8,356 nucleotides of DNA from Bacillota bacterium (GCA_017457585.1 JAFTHD010000186.1:1-8356); one strand, 5' to 3'. Shown: positions 1-7,586, counted from the first letter of the stretch. The notes: generated by a model not told the origin, from the letters alone. A program made the numbers and translations.

Positions 1-264
1 CATGGAAAAGCGTATCCGCAAGGATCGAGCATACATAGAGATGGATACTCCGAACGTCAATTTCCAACGTTTCATGGAAAAGCGTATCCACGAGAATTGA
101 GCATACATAGAGATGGATACTCCGAGCGTCGATTTCCAACGTTCCATAAAAAAGCGTATCCGCGAGAATTGAGTATACATAGAGATGGATACTCCGAGCG
201 TCATTTTCCAACGTTTTATGAAAACGTGTATCCGCAAGGGCACAAGAAAGCGTATCCGCGAGAT
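1..264 (+). repeat. 72-bp tandem repeat array, modules A (24 bp) and B (48 bp)
   Basis: Full units lie at 1-72, 73-144 and 145-216, each exactly 72 bp and differing at only a few sites. Each unit splits into a 24-bp module A (translated HGKAYPQG, HGKAYPRE, HKKAYPRE) and a 48-bp module B (translated as SIHRDGYSER plus flanks and FPTF). A fourth A module is at 217-240 (YENVYPQG). It is followed directly by a fifth A at 241-264 (HKKAYPRD) without the B between them. The tail after 264 contains SSER, possibly a decayed B. The array reaches the window edge, so the true copy number is unknown. Confidence 0.93.
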
Positions 265-306
265 TACGAAGGAAGCGAATTAGGAAAGTCATCCGAGCGC
301 GAATGA
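1..306 (+). CDS. Possible 3' end of an unrecognised repeat-protein gene (5' end outside window)
   Basis: Frame 1 is open from the window edge through 101 codons to TGA at 304-306. It encodes a 24-residue repeat with core SIHRDGYSER, then FPTF, then an HGKAYP-like segment. The other two forward frames are interrupted by stops inside the array. Between units there are no indels, and about half of the variable sites are third positions in this frame (for example CCG/CCA, GAA/GAG, AGC/AGT, TTT/TTC), which fits coding under some constraint. An intrinsic terminator 26 bp after the stop also fits. The protein would be hydrophilic, rich in basic and aromatic residues, with no membrane segment visible. 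No ATG occurs in frame, so any start must lie upstream; the TTG codons at 97 and 169 are repeat copies of each other and have no ribosome binding site. Against coding: the codon-aligned reverse frame is also open from about 279 to 1, and the array contains dyads, so a non-coding repeat cluster remains possible. I do not recognise the family. Confidence 0.45.
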   Translation, partial: HGKAYPQGSSIHRDGYSERQFPTFHGKAYPRELSIHRDGYSERRFPTFHKKAYPRELSIHRDGYSERHFPTFYENVYPQGHKKAYPRDYEGSELGKSSERE

Positions 307-332
307 AGAAAAAATATCGACGGGCAGACAGG

Positions 333-369
333 CGAAAGAGAGCTCTTTTACTGAAGGGGCTCTTTTTCG
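333..369 (+). terminator. Intrinsic terminator after the repeat array
   Basis: Positions 333-348 pair with 354-369 in a continuous 16-bp stem that includes three G-U pairs, closed by a 5-base loop (349-353). The distal 3' arm holds TTTTT (363-367), so the 11-12 bp core hairpin (about 340-362) followed by U residues has the form of a Rho-independent terminator read on the + strand. It sits 26 bp after the TGA at 304-306 and just before the tig promoter. It would end upstream transcription and insulate tig. Confidence 0.8.
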
Positions 370-371
370 TC

Positions 372-400
372 TTTACTTTTGGTTGATATAGAGATATAAT
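372..400 (+). promoter_or_regulatory. Sigma-A type promoter for tig
   Basis: A perfect TATAAT (-10) lies at 395-400. TTTACT at 372-377 matches four of six bases of the TTGACA -35 consensus, with an ideal 17-bp spacer. Transcription would start around 406-408, giving an untranslated leader of roughly 35 bases before the tig start at 443. I see no CtsR heptamer repeat or CIRCE inverted repeat around it, so heat-shock control of this promoter is not evident. Confidence 0.8.
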
Positions 401-426
401 AATATGCACTTATGTGTACATAACTT

Positions 427-432
427 AGGAGG
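427..432 (+). promoter_or_regulatory. Ribosome binding site that sets the tig start
   Basis: A full AGGAGG ends 10 bases before the ATG at 443. An in-frame ATG at 404 would add 13 residues, but it lies at or before the predicted transcription start, has no Shine-Dalgarno sequence, and adds a stretch unlike the usual trigger factor N-terminus. The ATG at 443 (MKTTFISKEN) is therefore chosen. Confidence 0.9.
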
Positions 433-442
433 AAATATATTC

Positions 443-1747
443 ATGAAAACAACATTCATTTCAAAGGAGAACAATCTGGCTAAATTCACGATTGAGATCG
501 AGGCCGAGGAATTTGAAACTGCGGTAAATAACGTTTACAGACAGCAGAGAAAGAACATCGCCATCGATGGTTTCAGGAAGGGTAAGGCACCGAGAAGCAT
601 TATCGAGAAGAGATACGGAGAGGGCGTATTTTATGAGGATGCCATCAACAATCTTTTCCAGATCAATTACCCTGCAGCTATTAACGAGCTGGATCTGAAC
701 GTAATCGACAACCCTACCATAGATTTCAGCGAAATCAAGAAGGGCGAGCCGTTCGTAATTACCGTAGAAGTACCTTGCTACCCTGAGATCGAAGTAAAGG
801 ATTACAAGGGTGTTGAGATCTCAAAGATCAATCTGGAAGTATCCGATGATGATGTTGAGAATGCCATCAAGAGCCTTGCAAGAAGAAACTCGAGAATGGT
901 TACAGTAGAGGATAGACCTGCTCAGGACGGAGACATGGTTCTCATCGACTACGAAGGATGGGCTAACGGCGAACAGTTCGAAGGCGGCACTGCAGAGAGA
1001 TACCCTCTGAAGCTGGGTTCAGGCACATTCATTCCTGGATTTGAAGAGCAGCTTATCGGTGTATCAACAGGCGAAGAGAAGGACGTTGTCGTTACTTTCC
1101 CTGAGGACTATCATGAAGATTCACTGGCTGGAGCAGAGGCGACGTTCAAGTGCAAGCTTCACGAGATTAAGTATGAAGAAGTTCCTGAAATCGACGATGA
1201 GTTCGTTAAGGACATCAGCGAATTTGACACCCTCGACGAGCTGAAGGCAGACGAGAGAGCGAAACTTGAGAAGCAGAATGCGCAGACTGCAGAGCAGACT
1301 ATGAAAAATTCAGCCCTCGAAAAGGTTTACGAGGCTAACGATATAGACGTTCCTGAGGTTATGATTAACACAGAGATCGATAACATGATCAGCGAGTTCG
1401 ACCAGCAGCTTAGAGCACAGGGTATGGACATGGAATCATACTTCAAGTATCTGGGCCAGGATGCTGACGAGTTCAGAGAGAGCATGAAGGAAGACGCTGA
1501 GAAGAGAGTAAGAACGAGAATGATCGTAAGAGCGATTGCAGACCAGGAAGACTTCCAGGCAACGGAAGAAGAAGTGGATGCAGAGCTGGAGAGCATGGCT
1601 CAGCAGTATGAGCTGGAAGCATCATCACTCAAGGAGATGCTTGGCGAAGAGAACATCAGGATGATTACAGGCGATATCAGAATCAAGAAGGCCATCGACT
1701 TCATCTACGATAACGCTGTTGTCAAAGAAGCGCCGGAAGCTGAATAG
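443..1747 (+). CDS. tig: Trigger factor, ribosome-associated chaperone and prolyl isomerase
   Basis: This 434-residue protein has the usual family length. Trigger factor binds the large ribosomal subunit at the tunnel exit and shields nascent chains. The N-terminal domain carries the ribosome-docking signature GFRKGKAP at residues 43-50. An FKBP-type prolyl isomerase domain follows at about 155-245 (GDMVLIDYEG, then LGSGTFIPGFEEQLIG, then VTFPEDY). The remainder is the helical, highly charged chaperone domain, ending in an acidic tail (KEAPEAE). It is the first gene of the chain, with its own promoter, and lies 48 bp before clpP. Arginine codons are 17 AGA, 2 AGG and no CGN, against an AGG majority in clpX, which suggests selection for high expression. 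Nothing is truncated. Identification is firm. Confidence 0.97.
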   Translation: MKTTFISKENNLAKFTIEIEAEEFETAVNNVYRQQRKNIAIDGFRKGKAPRSIIEKRYGEGVFYEDAINNLFQINYPAAINELDLNVIDNPTIDFSEIKKGEPFVITVEVPCYPEIEVKDYKGVEISKINLEVSDDDVENAIKSLARRNSRMVTVEDRPAQDGDMVLIDYEGWANGEQFEGGTAERYPLKLGSGTFIPGFEEQLIGVSTGEEKDVVVTFPEDYHEDSLAGAEATFKCKLHEIKYEEVPEIDDEFVKDISEFDTLDELKADERAKLEKQNAQTAEQTMKNSALEKVYEANDIDVPEVMINTEIDNMISEFDQQLRAQGMDMESYFKYLGQDADEFRESMKEDAEKRVRTRMIVRAIADQEDFQATEEEVDAELESMAQQYELEASSLKEMLGEENIRMITGDIRIKKAIDFIYDNAVVKEAPEAE

Positions 1748-1795
1748 ACTCCCGCCAGAGACAACAGCAAAGACAGAACAAAAGGAGATCAATGT

Positions 1796-2377
1796 ATGAC
1801 TTCTATACCATATGTTATAGAGCAAACCGGACTCGGTGAAAGAACATATGACATATACTCCAGGCTGCTCAAGGACAGGATTATTTTCCTGGGAGATGAG
1901 ATAAACGACGACGTTGCAAGCGTTATCGTAGCGCAGCTTCTCTTCCTTGAGGCTGAGGATCCGGACAAGGACATCAGCATATATATCAACAGCCCGGGAG
2001 GTTCCGTAACTGCAGGACTGGCCATCTATGATACCATGCAGTATATCAAGCCGGAGATTTCGACTATCTGCGTAGGAATGGCCGCAAGCATGGCCGCAGT
2101 GCTCCTTTCTTCGGGAACGAAGGGCAAAAGGTACGCGCTGCCTCACGCAGAGGTGATGATTCACCAGCCTTTGGGTGGTTTCAGAGGTCAGGCGGAGGAT
2201 ATCAAGATTCACGCTGACTGGATCCTCAAGACACGTGAGACGCTGAACAAAATTCTCAGCGATAACACGGGACAGCCGGTAGAAAAGATAGCGGCAGATA
2301 CGGACAGAGATAATTTCATGTATGCCGATGAAGCCTGCAGTTACGGGCTCATCGACAAGGTGATTGCAGGAAGATAG
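1796..2377 (+). CDS. clpP: ATP-dependent Clp protease proteolytic subunit ClpP
   Basis: ClpP is the cytoplasmic serine peptidase whose two heptameric rings form the chamber fed by ClpX or ClpC. The 193-residue length is typical. The catalytic triad is complete: Ser98 in [10 protein letters not shown], His123 in EVMIHQP and Asp172 in TDRDNFM. The SPGGSVTAG oxyanion-region motif is at 66-74. The N-terminal [22 protein letters not shown] segment is the usual ClpP entry-pore and ring-interface start, with little or no propeptide. AGGAG at 1783-1787 lies 8 bases before ATG 1796; an out-of-frame ATG at 1792 reads only a short peptide. Its position between tig and clpX, 42 bp before the latter, fits co-production of the ClpXP partners. 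No CtsR-like operator is visible upstream. Confidence 0.98.
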   Translation: MTSIPYVIEQTGLGERTYDIYSRLLKDRIIFLGDEINDDVASVIVAQLLFLEAEDPDKDISIYINSPGGSVTAGLAIYDTMQYIKPEISTICVGMAASMAAVLLSSGTKGKRYALPHAEVMIHQPLGGFRGQAEDIKIHADWILKTRETLNKILSDNTGQPVEKIAADTDRDNFMYADEACSYGLIDKVIAGR

Positions 2378-2405
2378 GAAGATAGCCTGCAAAACCAGAG
2401 CATAC

Positions 2406-2412
2406 AGGGGAG
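2406..2412 (+). promoter_or_regulatory. Ribosome binding site that sets the clpX start
   Basis: AGGGGAG lies 7 bases before ATG 2420. A TTG at 2417, one codon upstream, would leave only 4 bases and is a weaker start, so ATG 2420 is chosen. Confidence 0.75.
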
Positions 2413-2419
2413 ATATTTG

Positions 2420-3712
2420 ATGAGCAAATACGATGAAAACAATGAATTAAGGTGCTCCTTCTGTGGGAAACCTCAGAGTCAGGTGGAGAGGCTTATAAGC
2501 GGAGCAGGCGTTTTTATCTGCAACGAATGCGTAAGCCTGTGCAGCGATATTCTGGAGCAGGAAGCCAGGGCAGGGCAGGTTCCTTCAGGTGAGGCGGAAG
2601 CGGCATTTGAAGAACTCCCGAAGCCGAGGAATATTTACGACGCCCTTTCCGAGTACGTGATCGGGCAGGACGCCGCCAAGAAGGCTCTTGCGGTTGCTGT
2701 ATATAACCACTACAAGAGGATCAATTCAGTTGGAAGCACCGATGACGTTGAGCTGCAGAAGAGCAACATTCTCATGATCGGGCCGACAGGTTCGGGAAAG
2801 ACGCTCCTGGCCCAGACCCTCGCAAAGATACTGGACGTGCCTTTTGCCATAGCGGATGCAACCTCTCTCACAGAGGCGGGCTACGTAGGCGAGGACGTGG
2901 AGAACATCCTTCTCAGGCTGGTGCAGGCTGCTGATTACGACGTGGAAAAGGCCCAGAGGGGCATCATCTACGTGGACGAGATCGACAAGATTGCAAGGAA
3001 GTCTGAGAATCCGTCCATCACGAGAGACGTAAGCGGTGAAGGCGTGCAGCAGGCGCTCCTCAAAATTTTGGAGGGAACCGTTGCAAACGTACCGCCTCAG
3101 GGCGGCAGGAAGCATCCTCATCAGGAGTTCATGCAGTTCGACACGACCAACGTACTTTTCATATGCGGCGGAGCATTTGACGGCCTTGACAAGGTGGTAA
3201 AGAAGCGCGTCGGTGAGAAGACGATCGGCTTTAACTCGGACGTTTCCAGCAACAAGATGGAGACTTCGGAAATATTAAAGAGCACCAAGCACGAGGACGT
3301 GCAGAAATACGGTCTCATCCCGGAGCTGGTAGGCAGAATGCCGGTGCTGGTAATGCTGGAAGAGCTTTCAAAGGAAGCGTTGAGGCAGATCATCACGGAG
3401 CCAAAGAATGCCCTCGTTAAGCAGTACATGAAACTCTTTGAGATGGACGGCGTGGAGCTTGATATTTCGGATGACGCCATCGATGCCATTGCGGAGAAGG
3501 CCATAGCGAGCAAGACCGGCGCCAGAGGCCTGAGGGGCATAATGGAAAATATTATGACCGACATCATGTACGAACTGCCATCAAGGGATGACATTGAGAA
3601 GTGCGTAATAACGAGAGAAACTGTTGAAGAAGACAGAGAGCCGGAACTGGTCATCAAGGCGAGAACGCCGGTACTTGAAGACAGGAACAGTATACCTGCT
3701 GAGACGGCATAG
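2420..3712 (+). CDS. clpX: ATP-dependent Clp protease ATP-binding subunit ClpX
   Basis: ClpX is the hexameric AAA+ unfoldase that recognises tagged substrates and threads them into ClpP. The 430-residue protein has the full family layout. The N-terminal zinc-binding domain has Cys12, Cys15, Cys34 and Cys37. Walker A is GPTGSGKT at 121-128. The substrate-gripping pore loop GYVG is at 154-157. Walker B is IIYVDE, ending at Asp186-Glu187. The RKH loop is at 230-232. The ClpP-docking IGF tripeptide is at 269-271, so it can pair with the ClpP encoded just upstream. The arginine finger is Arg306 (VGRMP), and the sensor-2 arginine is Arg369 (GARGLR). Arginine codons favour AGG (13 of 20), unlike tig. 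A small hairpin follows the stop before lon. Confidence 0.98.
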   Translation: MSKYDENNELRCSFCGKPQSQVERLISGAGVFICNECVSLCSDILEQEARAGQVPSGEAEAAFEELPKPRNIYDALSEYVIGQDAAKKALAVAVYNHYKRINSVGSTDDVELQKSNILMIGPTGSGKTLLAQTLAKILDVPFAIADATSLTEAGYVGEDVENILLRLVQAADYDVEKAQRGIIYVDEIDKIARKSENPSITRDVSGEGVQQALLKILEGTVANVPPQGGRKHPHQEFMQFDTTNVLFICGGAFDGLDKVVKKRVGEKTIGFNSDVSSNKMETSEILKSTKHEDVQKYGLIPELVGRMPVLVMLEELSKEALRQIITEPKNALVKQYMKLFEMDGVELDISDDAIDAIAEKAIASKTGARGLRGIMENIMTDIMYELPSRDDIEKCVITRETVEEDREPELVIKARTPVLEDRNSIPAETA

Positions 3713-3719
3713 AGAAAAT

Positions 3720-3747
3720 CGGGCGGCTTTTTCAAGTCGCCTGTTTT
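3720..3747 (+). terminator. Weak terminator or attenuator hairpin between clpX and lon
   Basis: Positions 3720-3728 can pair with 3735-3743 in a 9-bp stem with two G-U pairs and a 6-base loop, followed by TTTT at 3744-3747. It lies in the 59-bp clpX-lon gap, starting 8 bp after the clpX stop. The U-tract is short, and no convincing new promoter is visible between it and lon, so partial termination or 3'-end processing is more likely than a full stop. Confidence 0.45.
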
Positions 3748-3771
3748 ACATATACAAGGAGGACATTTTTC

Positions 3772-6099
3772 ATGGACGATAACAACATAAAAGAATACCC
3801 GATGATACCGCTTAGAGGAATCACGGTATTTCCGAATATGGTGCTTCATTTTGACATAGGACGGGAAAAGTCTATCAATGCCCTTGAAAAGGCGATGATT
3901 TTAAATCAGCACATCTTCTTATCCTCTCAGATGGACGAAAACCTTGACCTTCCGACGCCTGAAGATTTTTATAAGGTTGGCGTTATCGGCAAGATTAAGC
4001 AGATGCTGAAGCTTCCGGGAGACTCGATCCGGGTGCTTGTTGAGGGACTTTCGAGGGGCGTTATTGAAGAGGTACTCTTCGAAGTGCCTTATTTCAGGTG
4101 CTCCGTAAGGCCGGTGGAAGACCCTGACGTGGAGGACGATCCGGAGTCTGAAGCGCTCATGAGAACGGTGCTCTCAAGCTTTGACGACTACGTGTCTATC
4201 AACAAAACCATAGCGCCTGAGGTATTTTCAAGCGTTGTGTCCATCGAGCATCCGGGACAGATGGCTGACATGATAGCCTCCCACCTGGACATTAAGACGG
4301 AAGATAAGCAGGTCCTCATCGAGGAGTTCGATCCGAAGAAGAGGCTTGAAAAGTTAAACGAAATACTGATTCGCGAAATAGAGATTCTCAACATCGAGCA
4401 GGACATCAGCTCCAAGGTAAAGTCCCAGATGAACCAGAACCAGAGGGAATACTACCTGAGGGAGCAGATGAGAGCCATCCAGGAGGAGCTGGGCGGTGAT
4501 GAAGACGCCACCGACGAAGTGGAGAGCTTCAGGGAGCAGCTCGAGAAGCTGAATCTGGAGGAAAAGACGAAGGATAAGATCGAGAAGGAGATCAGCAGGT
4601 TCTCAAAGATGCAGCCGTCATCTGCAGAGGCGACGGTGAGCAGAAACTATATCGAGACGATTCTCGCGTTGCCGTGGAACGAGGAGAGCGAGGATAACAT
4701 AGACCTTATCAAGGCTGAGGGGATTCTCGACGAAGACCACTACGGACTGGAAAAGGTGAAGGAGAGAGTTTTGGAGTACCTGGCTGTGATCCAGCTCAGC
4801 GAAAGCCTCAAAGGACCGATCCTCTGCCTCGTAGGGCCTCCGGGAGTCGGTAAGACTTCCATTGCAAGGAGCGTTGCAAGGTCCATCGGGCGCGAGTTTG
4901 TCAGAATGTCCCTGGGCGGCGTTCGCGACGAAGCCGAGATCAGAGGACACAGGAGAACGTACATAGGCGCTATCCCGGGGAGAATCATCAGCGCCATCAA
5001 GGATTCAGGCGTAAAGAATCCTGTCTTCCTCTTCGACGAGGTGGATAAGATCGGCGCGGACTACAAGGGTGACCCGGCGTCTGCCCTCCTCGAGGTGCTG
5101 GATCCTGAGCAGAACAAGGACTTTACGGATCACTATCTGGAGGTTCCGTTCGATCTGAGCAAGGTTATGTTCATTACTACGGCAAACACCACGAGCACGA
5201 TTCCAAGACCTCTTTTGGACAGAATGGAGGTCATCGAAGTCAGCGGTTACACCGAAGAGGACAAGGTTCAGATTGCCAAGAAGTATCTCGTTCCGAAGCA
5301 GATCAAAGAAAACGGCCTGAACAAGGGAATCATCTCCTTTACCGATAAGGGAATCAGGAACATCATAAACTACTACACCAGGGAGTCCGGCGTAAGAAAT
5401 CTTGAGCGGGAGATCGGCAACATCTGCAGAAAGGTTGCCAAGAACTACGTTACGGGCGATACCGGGAAGGTCAGTGTAGGCCAGAAGAAGGTTCAGGAAT
5501 TCCTTGGCAAGAAGAAGGTAAGATTCGACATCATTAAGGGTGAGACGGAAGTCGGCGTTACCACCGGCCTTGCATGGACCATCGTAGGCGGAGACACCCT
5601 GTTCATAGAGACAGCGGCGCTTCCGGGAACGGGAAGACTGCAGCTTACGGGTCAGATGGGCGACGTTATGCAGGAGAGCGCAAGAACGGGCATAAGCTAC
5701 ATACGCTCAATGGCAAAGAAGCTGAAGATAAACGAGAATTTTTACAAGGAATACGACATACACATTCACATTCCGGAGGGGGCAGTTCCAAAGGACGGAC
5801 CGTCCGCCGGCGTTACCATGTGTACCGCCATCATCTCCAGGCTTACGGGAACACCTGTGAGAAAGGACGTTGCCATGACAGGGGAGATTACGCTCACAGG
5901 CAAGGTGCTCCCGGTCGGCGGAATAAGGGAAAAGGTGCTGGCGGCTCACAGAGCAGGCGTCCGTAAAGTGCTGCTTCCTTATGAGAATGAGATAGACATT
6001 CAGGAGATTCCTGAAGTTGTCAGAGATGAGATGGAATTCGTGCTCCTCAAGCAGGTGAAGGACGTATTCCCTCACGTTTTTGTAAAAGGTGATAAGTAA
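3772..6099 (+). CDS. lon: ATP-dependent protease Lon (LonA type)
   Basis: Lon is a cytoplasmic hexameric AAA+ serine protease that degrades misfolded and short-lived regulatory proteins on a single chain. The length, 775 residues, matches bacterial LonA. The N-terminal substrate-binding domain starts at the typical [15 protein letters not shown] and spans about 1-200. A charged helical linker with [18 protein letters not shown] follows. The AAA+ module has Walker A GPPGVGKT at 355-362 and Walker B FDE ending at Asp422-Glu423, with [10 protein letters not shown] further on. The C-terminal protease domain has the Ser-Lys dyad: Ser678 in KDGPSAG and Lys721 in GGIREK. AAGGAGG at 3756-3762 lies 9 bases before the ATG. 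The stop codon overlaps the engB start by one base. No lonB copy lies between clpX and this gene. Confidence 0.98.
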   Translation: MDDNNIKEYPMIPLRGITVFPNMVLHFDIGREKSINALEKAMILNQHIFLSSQMDENLDLPTPEDFYKVGVIGKIKQMLKLPGDSIRVLVEGLSRGVIEEVLFEVPYFRCSVRPVEDPDVEDDPESEALMRTVLSSFDDYVSINKTIAPEVFSSVVSIEHPGQMADMIASHLDIKTEDKQVLIEEFDPKKRLEKLNEILIREIEILNIEQDISSKVKSQMNQNQREYYLREQMRAIQEELGGDEDATDEVESFREQLEKLNLEEKTKDKIEKEISRFSKMQPSSAEATVSRNYIETILALPWNEESEDNIDLIKAEGILDEDHYGLEKVKERVLEYLAVIQLSESLKGPILCLVGPPGVGKTSIARSVARSIGREFVRMSLGGVRDEAEIRGHRRTYIGAIPGRIISAIKDSGVKNPVFLFDEVDKIGADYKGDPASALLEVLDPEQNKDFTDHYLEVPFDLSKVMFITTANTTSTIPRPLLDRMEVIEVSGYTEEDKVQIAKKYLVPKQIKENGLNKGIISFTDKGIRNIINYYTRESGVRNLEREIGNICRKVAKNYVTGDTGKVSVGQKKVQEFLGKKKVRFDIIKGETEVGVTTGLAWTIVGGDTLFIETAALPGTGRLQLTGQMGDVMQESARTGISYIRSMAKKLKINENFYKEYDIHIHIPEGAVPKDGPSAGVTMCTAIISRLTGTPVRKDVAMTGEITLTGKVLPVGGIREKVLAAHRAGVRKVLLPYENEIDIQEIPEVVRDEMEFVLLKQVKDVFPHVFVKGDK

Positions 6100-6686
6100 T
6101 GAAGATAGGCAGAGCAGAACTCGAGACGGTTGCAGTGAAGCCGTCCCAGTACCCGCCGGAGGACATGTACGAGGTGGCCTTTGCAGGAAGGTCCAACGTG
6201 GGTAAATCCTCGTTACTCAACCTTTTGACGGGGCGAAAGAGCCTGGCGAGGGTCAGCGGAAGCCCCGGAAAGACGCGGACGATCAACTTTTATCGTATAG
6301 ACGACGCCTTCAGAATCGTGGACCTGCCGGGTTACGGCTACGCAAAGGTGTCCAAGTCCGTTTCCCAGAGCTGGGGGAACATGATGGAGAAGTACCTGAG
6401 CACGAGGCCGAATCTCCTGAAGGTGGTGCAGCTCGTTGATATCAGGCATGCTCCGTCTAAGCAGGACGTTGAGATGTACAACTATCTGAAGCACTACGGG
6501 CTCGACGGAATCGTCGTTGCCACTAAGGCGGACAAGATTCCGAAGAATCAAATGCAGAAATACATCAAGGTAATAAGGAACACCCTTAAGCTGACGGAAG
6601 AGGACGTTGTAATACCAGTATCATCTCTGAAGAGAACGGGATACGACGCTTTGCTCGATGAGATGGGAAAGCTTCTGGAGGAATAG
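6099..6686 (+). CDS. engB: Ribosome biogenesis GTPase EngB (YsxC/YihA family)
   Basis: EngB is a small GTPase needed for late assembly of the 50S subunit. The 195-residue protein is of normal length. GTPase motifs appear in order: G1 GRSNVGKS at 30-37, the G2 region GKTRTINFY at 57-65, G3 DLPGYG at 75-80, G4 TKADK at 142-146, and G5 VSSLK near 175. The start shares one base with the lon stop (TAATG), and a Shine-Dalgarno match AAGGTGAT at 6086-6093 lies within the lon coding sequence, so translation is probably coupled to lon. This lon-engB linkage is common in Bacillota (lonA-ysxC). The next gene begins directly after its stop. Confidence 0.97.
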   Translation: MKIGRAELETVAVKPSQYPPEDMYEVAFAGRSNVGKSSLLNLLTGRKSLARVSGSPGKTRTINFYRIDDAFRIVDLPGYGYAKVSKSVSQSWGNMMEKYLSTRPNLLKVVQLVDIRHAPSKQDVEMYNYLKHYGLDGIVVATKADKIPKNQMQKYIKVIRNTLKLTEEDVVIPVSSLKRTGYDALLDEMGKLLEE

Positions 6687-7013
6687 ATGCATTTTCTTAA
6701 AATTCGCGTACTTCTAAAGAGAATTAAGGCAATCAGGTTCATGATGAAGGATAAGTCGGTCGCCTGGTGGAAGAAGGGGCTGATCATATTCGGTATCGTG
6801 TATCTTTTCCTGCCTATCGATATCATCCCGCCGTTCATTCCGGTGCTCGGAGTACTGGATGATCTCTTCCTTTGGATATTCATACTATGGTACCTTTCCA
6901 GCGAGCTGGACAAGTACTGGTACGGGGATAAGCCCAACGACCTGTCAAAAAAATACGGTGGTAAAAAGGTTATCGATGATGTAGAATATGAGGTGGACGA
7001 TAAGGCTGACTAA
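6687..7013 (+). CDS. Small DUF1232 (YkvA-like) membrane protein of unknown function
   Basis: This 108-residue protein begins at the ATG immediately following the engB TAG, with GGAGGA at 6677-6682 inside the engB end serving as ribosome binding site. The first 30 residues are basic (KIRVLLKRIKAIR). Two hydrophobic segments follow at about 31-51 and 54-71. The join carries the DUF1232 signature: PIDIIPPF at 43-50, then P-V-L-G and Asp58-Asp59. This pattern defines the YkvA-like family, which has no settled biochemical role. The C-terminal tail is charged and ends acidic (DDVEYEVDDKAD). By inference it is a membrane hairpin with both ends in the cytoplasm. Zero spacing to engB implies coupled translation, but gives no function. 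Family call is strong from the motif; role unknown. Confidence 0.88.
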   Translation: MHFLKIRVLLKRIKAIRFMMKDKSVAWWKKGLIIFGIVYLFLPIDIIPPFIPVLGVLDDLFLWIFILWYLSSELDKYWYGDKPNDLSKKYGGKKVIDDVEYEVDDKAD

Positions 7014-7030
7014 CAGGCCAGGACATTGAT

Positions 7031-7036
7031 GGAGGT
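7031..7036 (+). promoter_or_regulatory. Ribosome binding site that sets the hpt start
   Basis: GGAGGT lies 4 bases before ATG 7041. In-frame TTG 7026 and ATG 7029 lie before or at this site and have only a weak purine stretch upstream. The ATG 7041 product (MADTIGTVLISEEEI) begins like other bacterial enzymes of the family. Confidence 0.7.
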
Positions 7037-7040
7037 CGCT

Positions 7041-7568
7041 ATGGCAGATACGATAGGAACGGTACTGATAAGTGAAGAGGAAATCGCAGCAAAGGCTGTG
7101 GAGCTGGGCGCTGAGATTACAGAGGACTTCCGGGGAGAAGAGGTTGTCCTGATTGGAATCCTGAGAGGTTCCGTCATGTGGATGGCTGAGCTGATGAAGA
7201 GAATTGATCTGGAGACGAGCATTGACTTCATGGCCTGCAGCAGCTACGGATCCGGTACCAAGTCATCGGGACAGGTGAAGATCATCAAGGACCTGGAGTC
7301 GGATATATCGGGAAAGAACGTTATCATAGTGGAGGATATCGTGGACTCCGGAACGACGCTCAAGTATCTCAAGGGATACATGGAGAACAGGAGCGCCGGA
7401 AGCGTCAGGATATGCACACTGCTCGACAAGCCGTCGGGCCGCAAAGTTGACATCCACGTTGATTACGTCGGGTTTACTGTTGATGACAAGTTCATCGTTG
7501 GATATGGACTTGACTACGATCAGAAGTACAGGAACCTGCCGTACATCAGCTATTTGGATAATAAATAA
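7041..7568 (+). CDS. hpt: Hypoxanthine (guanine) phosphoribosyltransferase
   Basis: This cytoplasmic purine-salvage enzyme joins hypoxanthine or guanine to PRPP, giving IMP or GMP. The 175-residue protein is close to the usual 175-185. The flexible active-site loop SSYGSGTKSSGQ is at 67-78. The PRPP-binding motif VIIVEDIVDSGTT spans 94-106 and includes Glu98, Asp99 and the catalytic-base aspartate Asp102. Lys130 in LLDKPSGRK aligns with the lysine that contacts the purine O6 group. The purine-binding end is KFIVGYGLDYDQKYRNLPYI, with Asp158. It starts 27 bp after the DUF1232 gene and 33 bp before pta. In many Bacillota hpt lies between tilS and ftsH, so its place here is a different linkage. 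All key residues are intact. Confidence 0.96.
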   Translation: MADTIGTVLISEEEIAAKAVELGAEITEDFRGEEVVLIGILRGSVMWMAELMKRIDLETSIDFMACSSYGSGTKSSGQVKIIKDLESDISGKNVIIVEDIVDSGTTLKYLKGYMENRSAGSVRICTLLDKPSGRKVDIHVDYVGFTVDDKFIVGYGLDYDQKYRNLPYISYLDNK

Positions 7569-7586
7569 GAAAACACATGTTGTTGA

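Noticed and set aside
1..264. CRISPR array
   Set aside because: The whole 72-bp unit is conserved between copies; there are no unique spacers between short repeats and no cas gene.
1..279. Reverse-strand open frame through the repeat array (units read like RWKSTLGVSISMYAQFS)
   Set aside because: It is open mainly because no TTA, CTA or TCA occurs in the forward codons. Only one variable site falls at its third codon position, and no start with a ribosome binding site is visible. Kept only as an alternative to the forward reading.
97..306. A stand-alone small gene starting with TTG at 97
   Set aside because: The TTG sits inside a repeat copy, has no ribosome binding site, and the same frame is open back to the window edge. 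If coding, it belongs to a larger gene starting upstream.
404..442. Trigger factor starting at ATG 404
   Set aside because: It lies at or before the predicted transcription start, lacks a ribosome binding site and adds 13 atypical residues; ATG 443 has AGGAGG at good spacing.
370..442. CtsR or HrcA (CIRCE) heat-shock operator at the tig promoter
   Set aside because: No GGTCAAA-type heptamer repeat and no TTAGCACTC-type inverted repeat is present here or in the gaps before clpP, clpX and lon.
1625..2392. 255-codon open frame on the minus strand over clpP
   Set aside because: It is antisense to a fully conserved clpP with an intact catalytic triad, resembles no family I know, and arises from the codon composition of the + strand gene.
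3121..3849. 242-codon open frame on the minus strand over clpX and the start of lon
   Set aside because: Shadow of clpX coding sequence, rich in serine and leucine as expected from antisense reading, with no family features.
5574..5966. 130-codon open frame within lon in another frame
   Set aside because: It overlaps the conserved Lon protease domain, has skewed Arg/Gly/His composition and no ribosome binding site.
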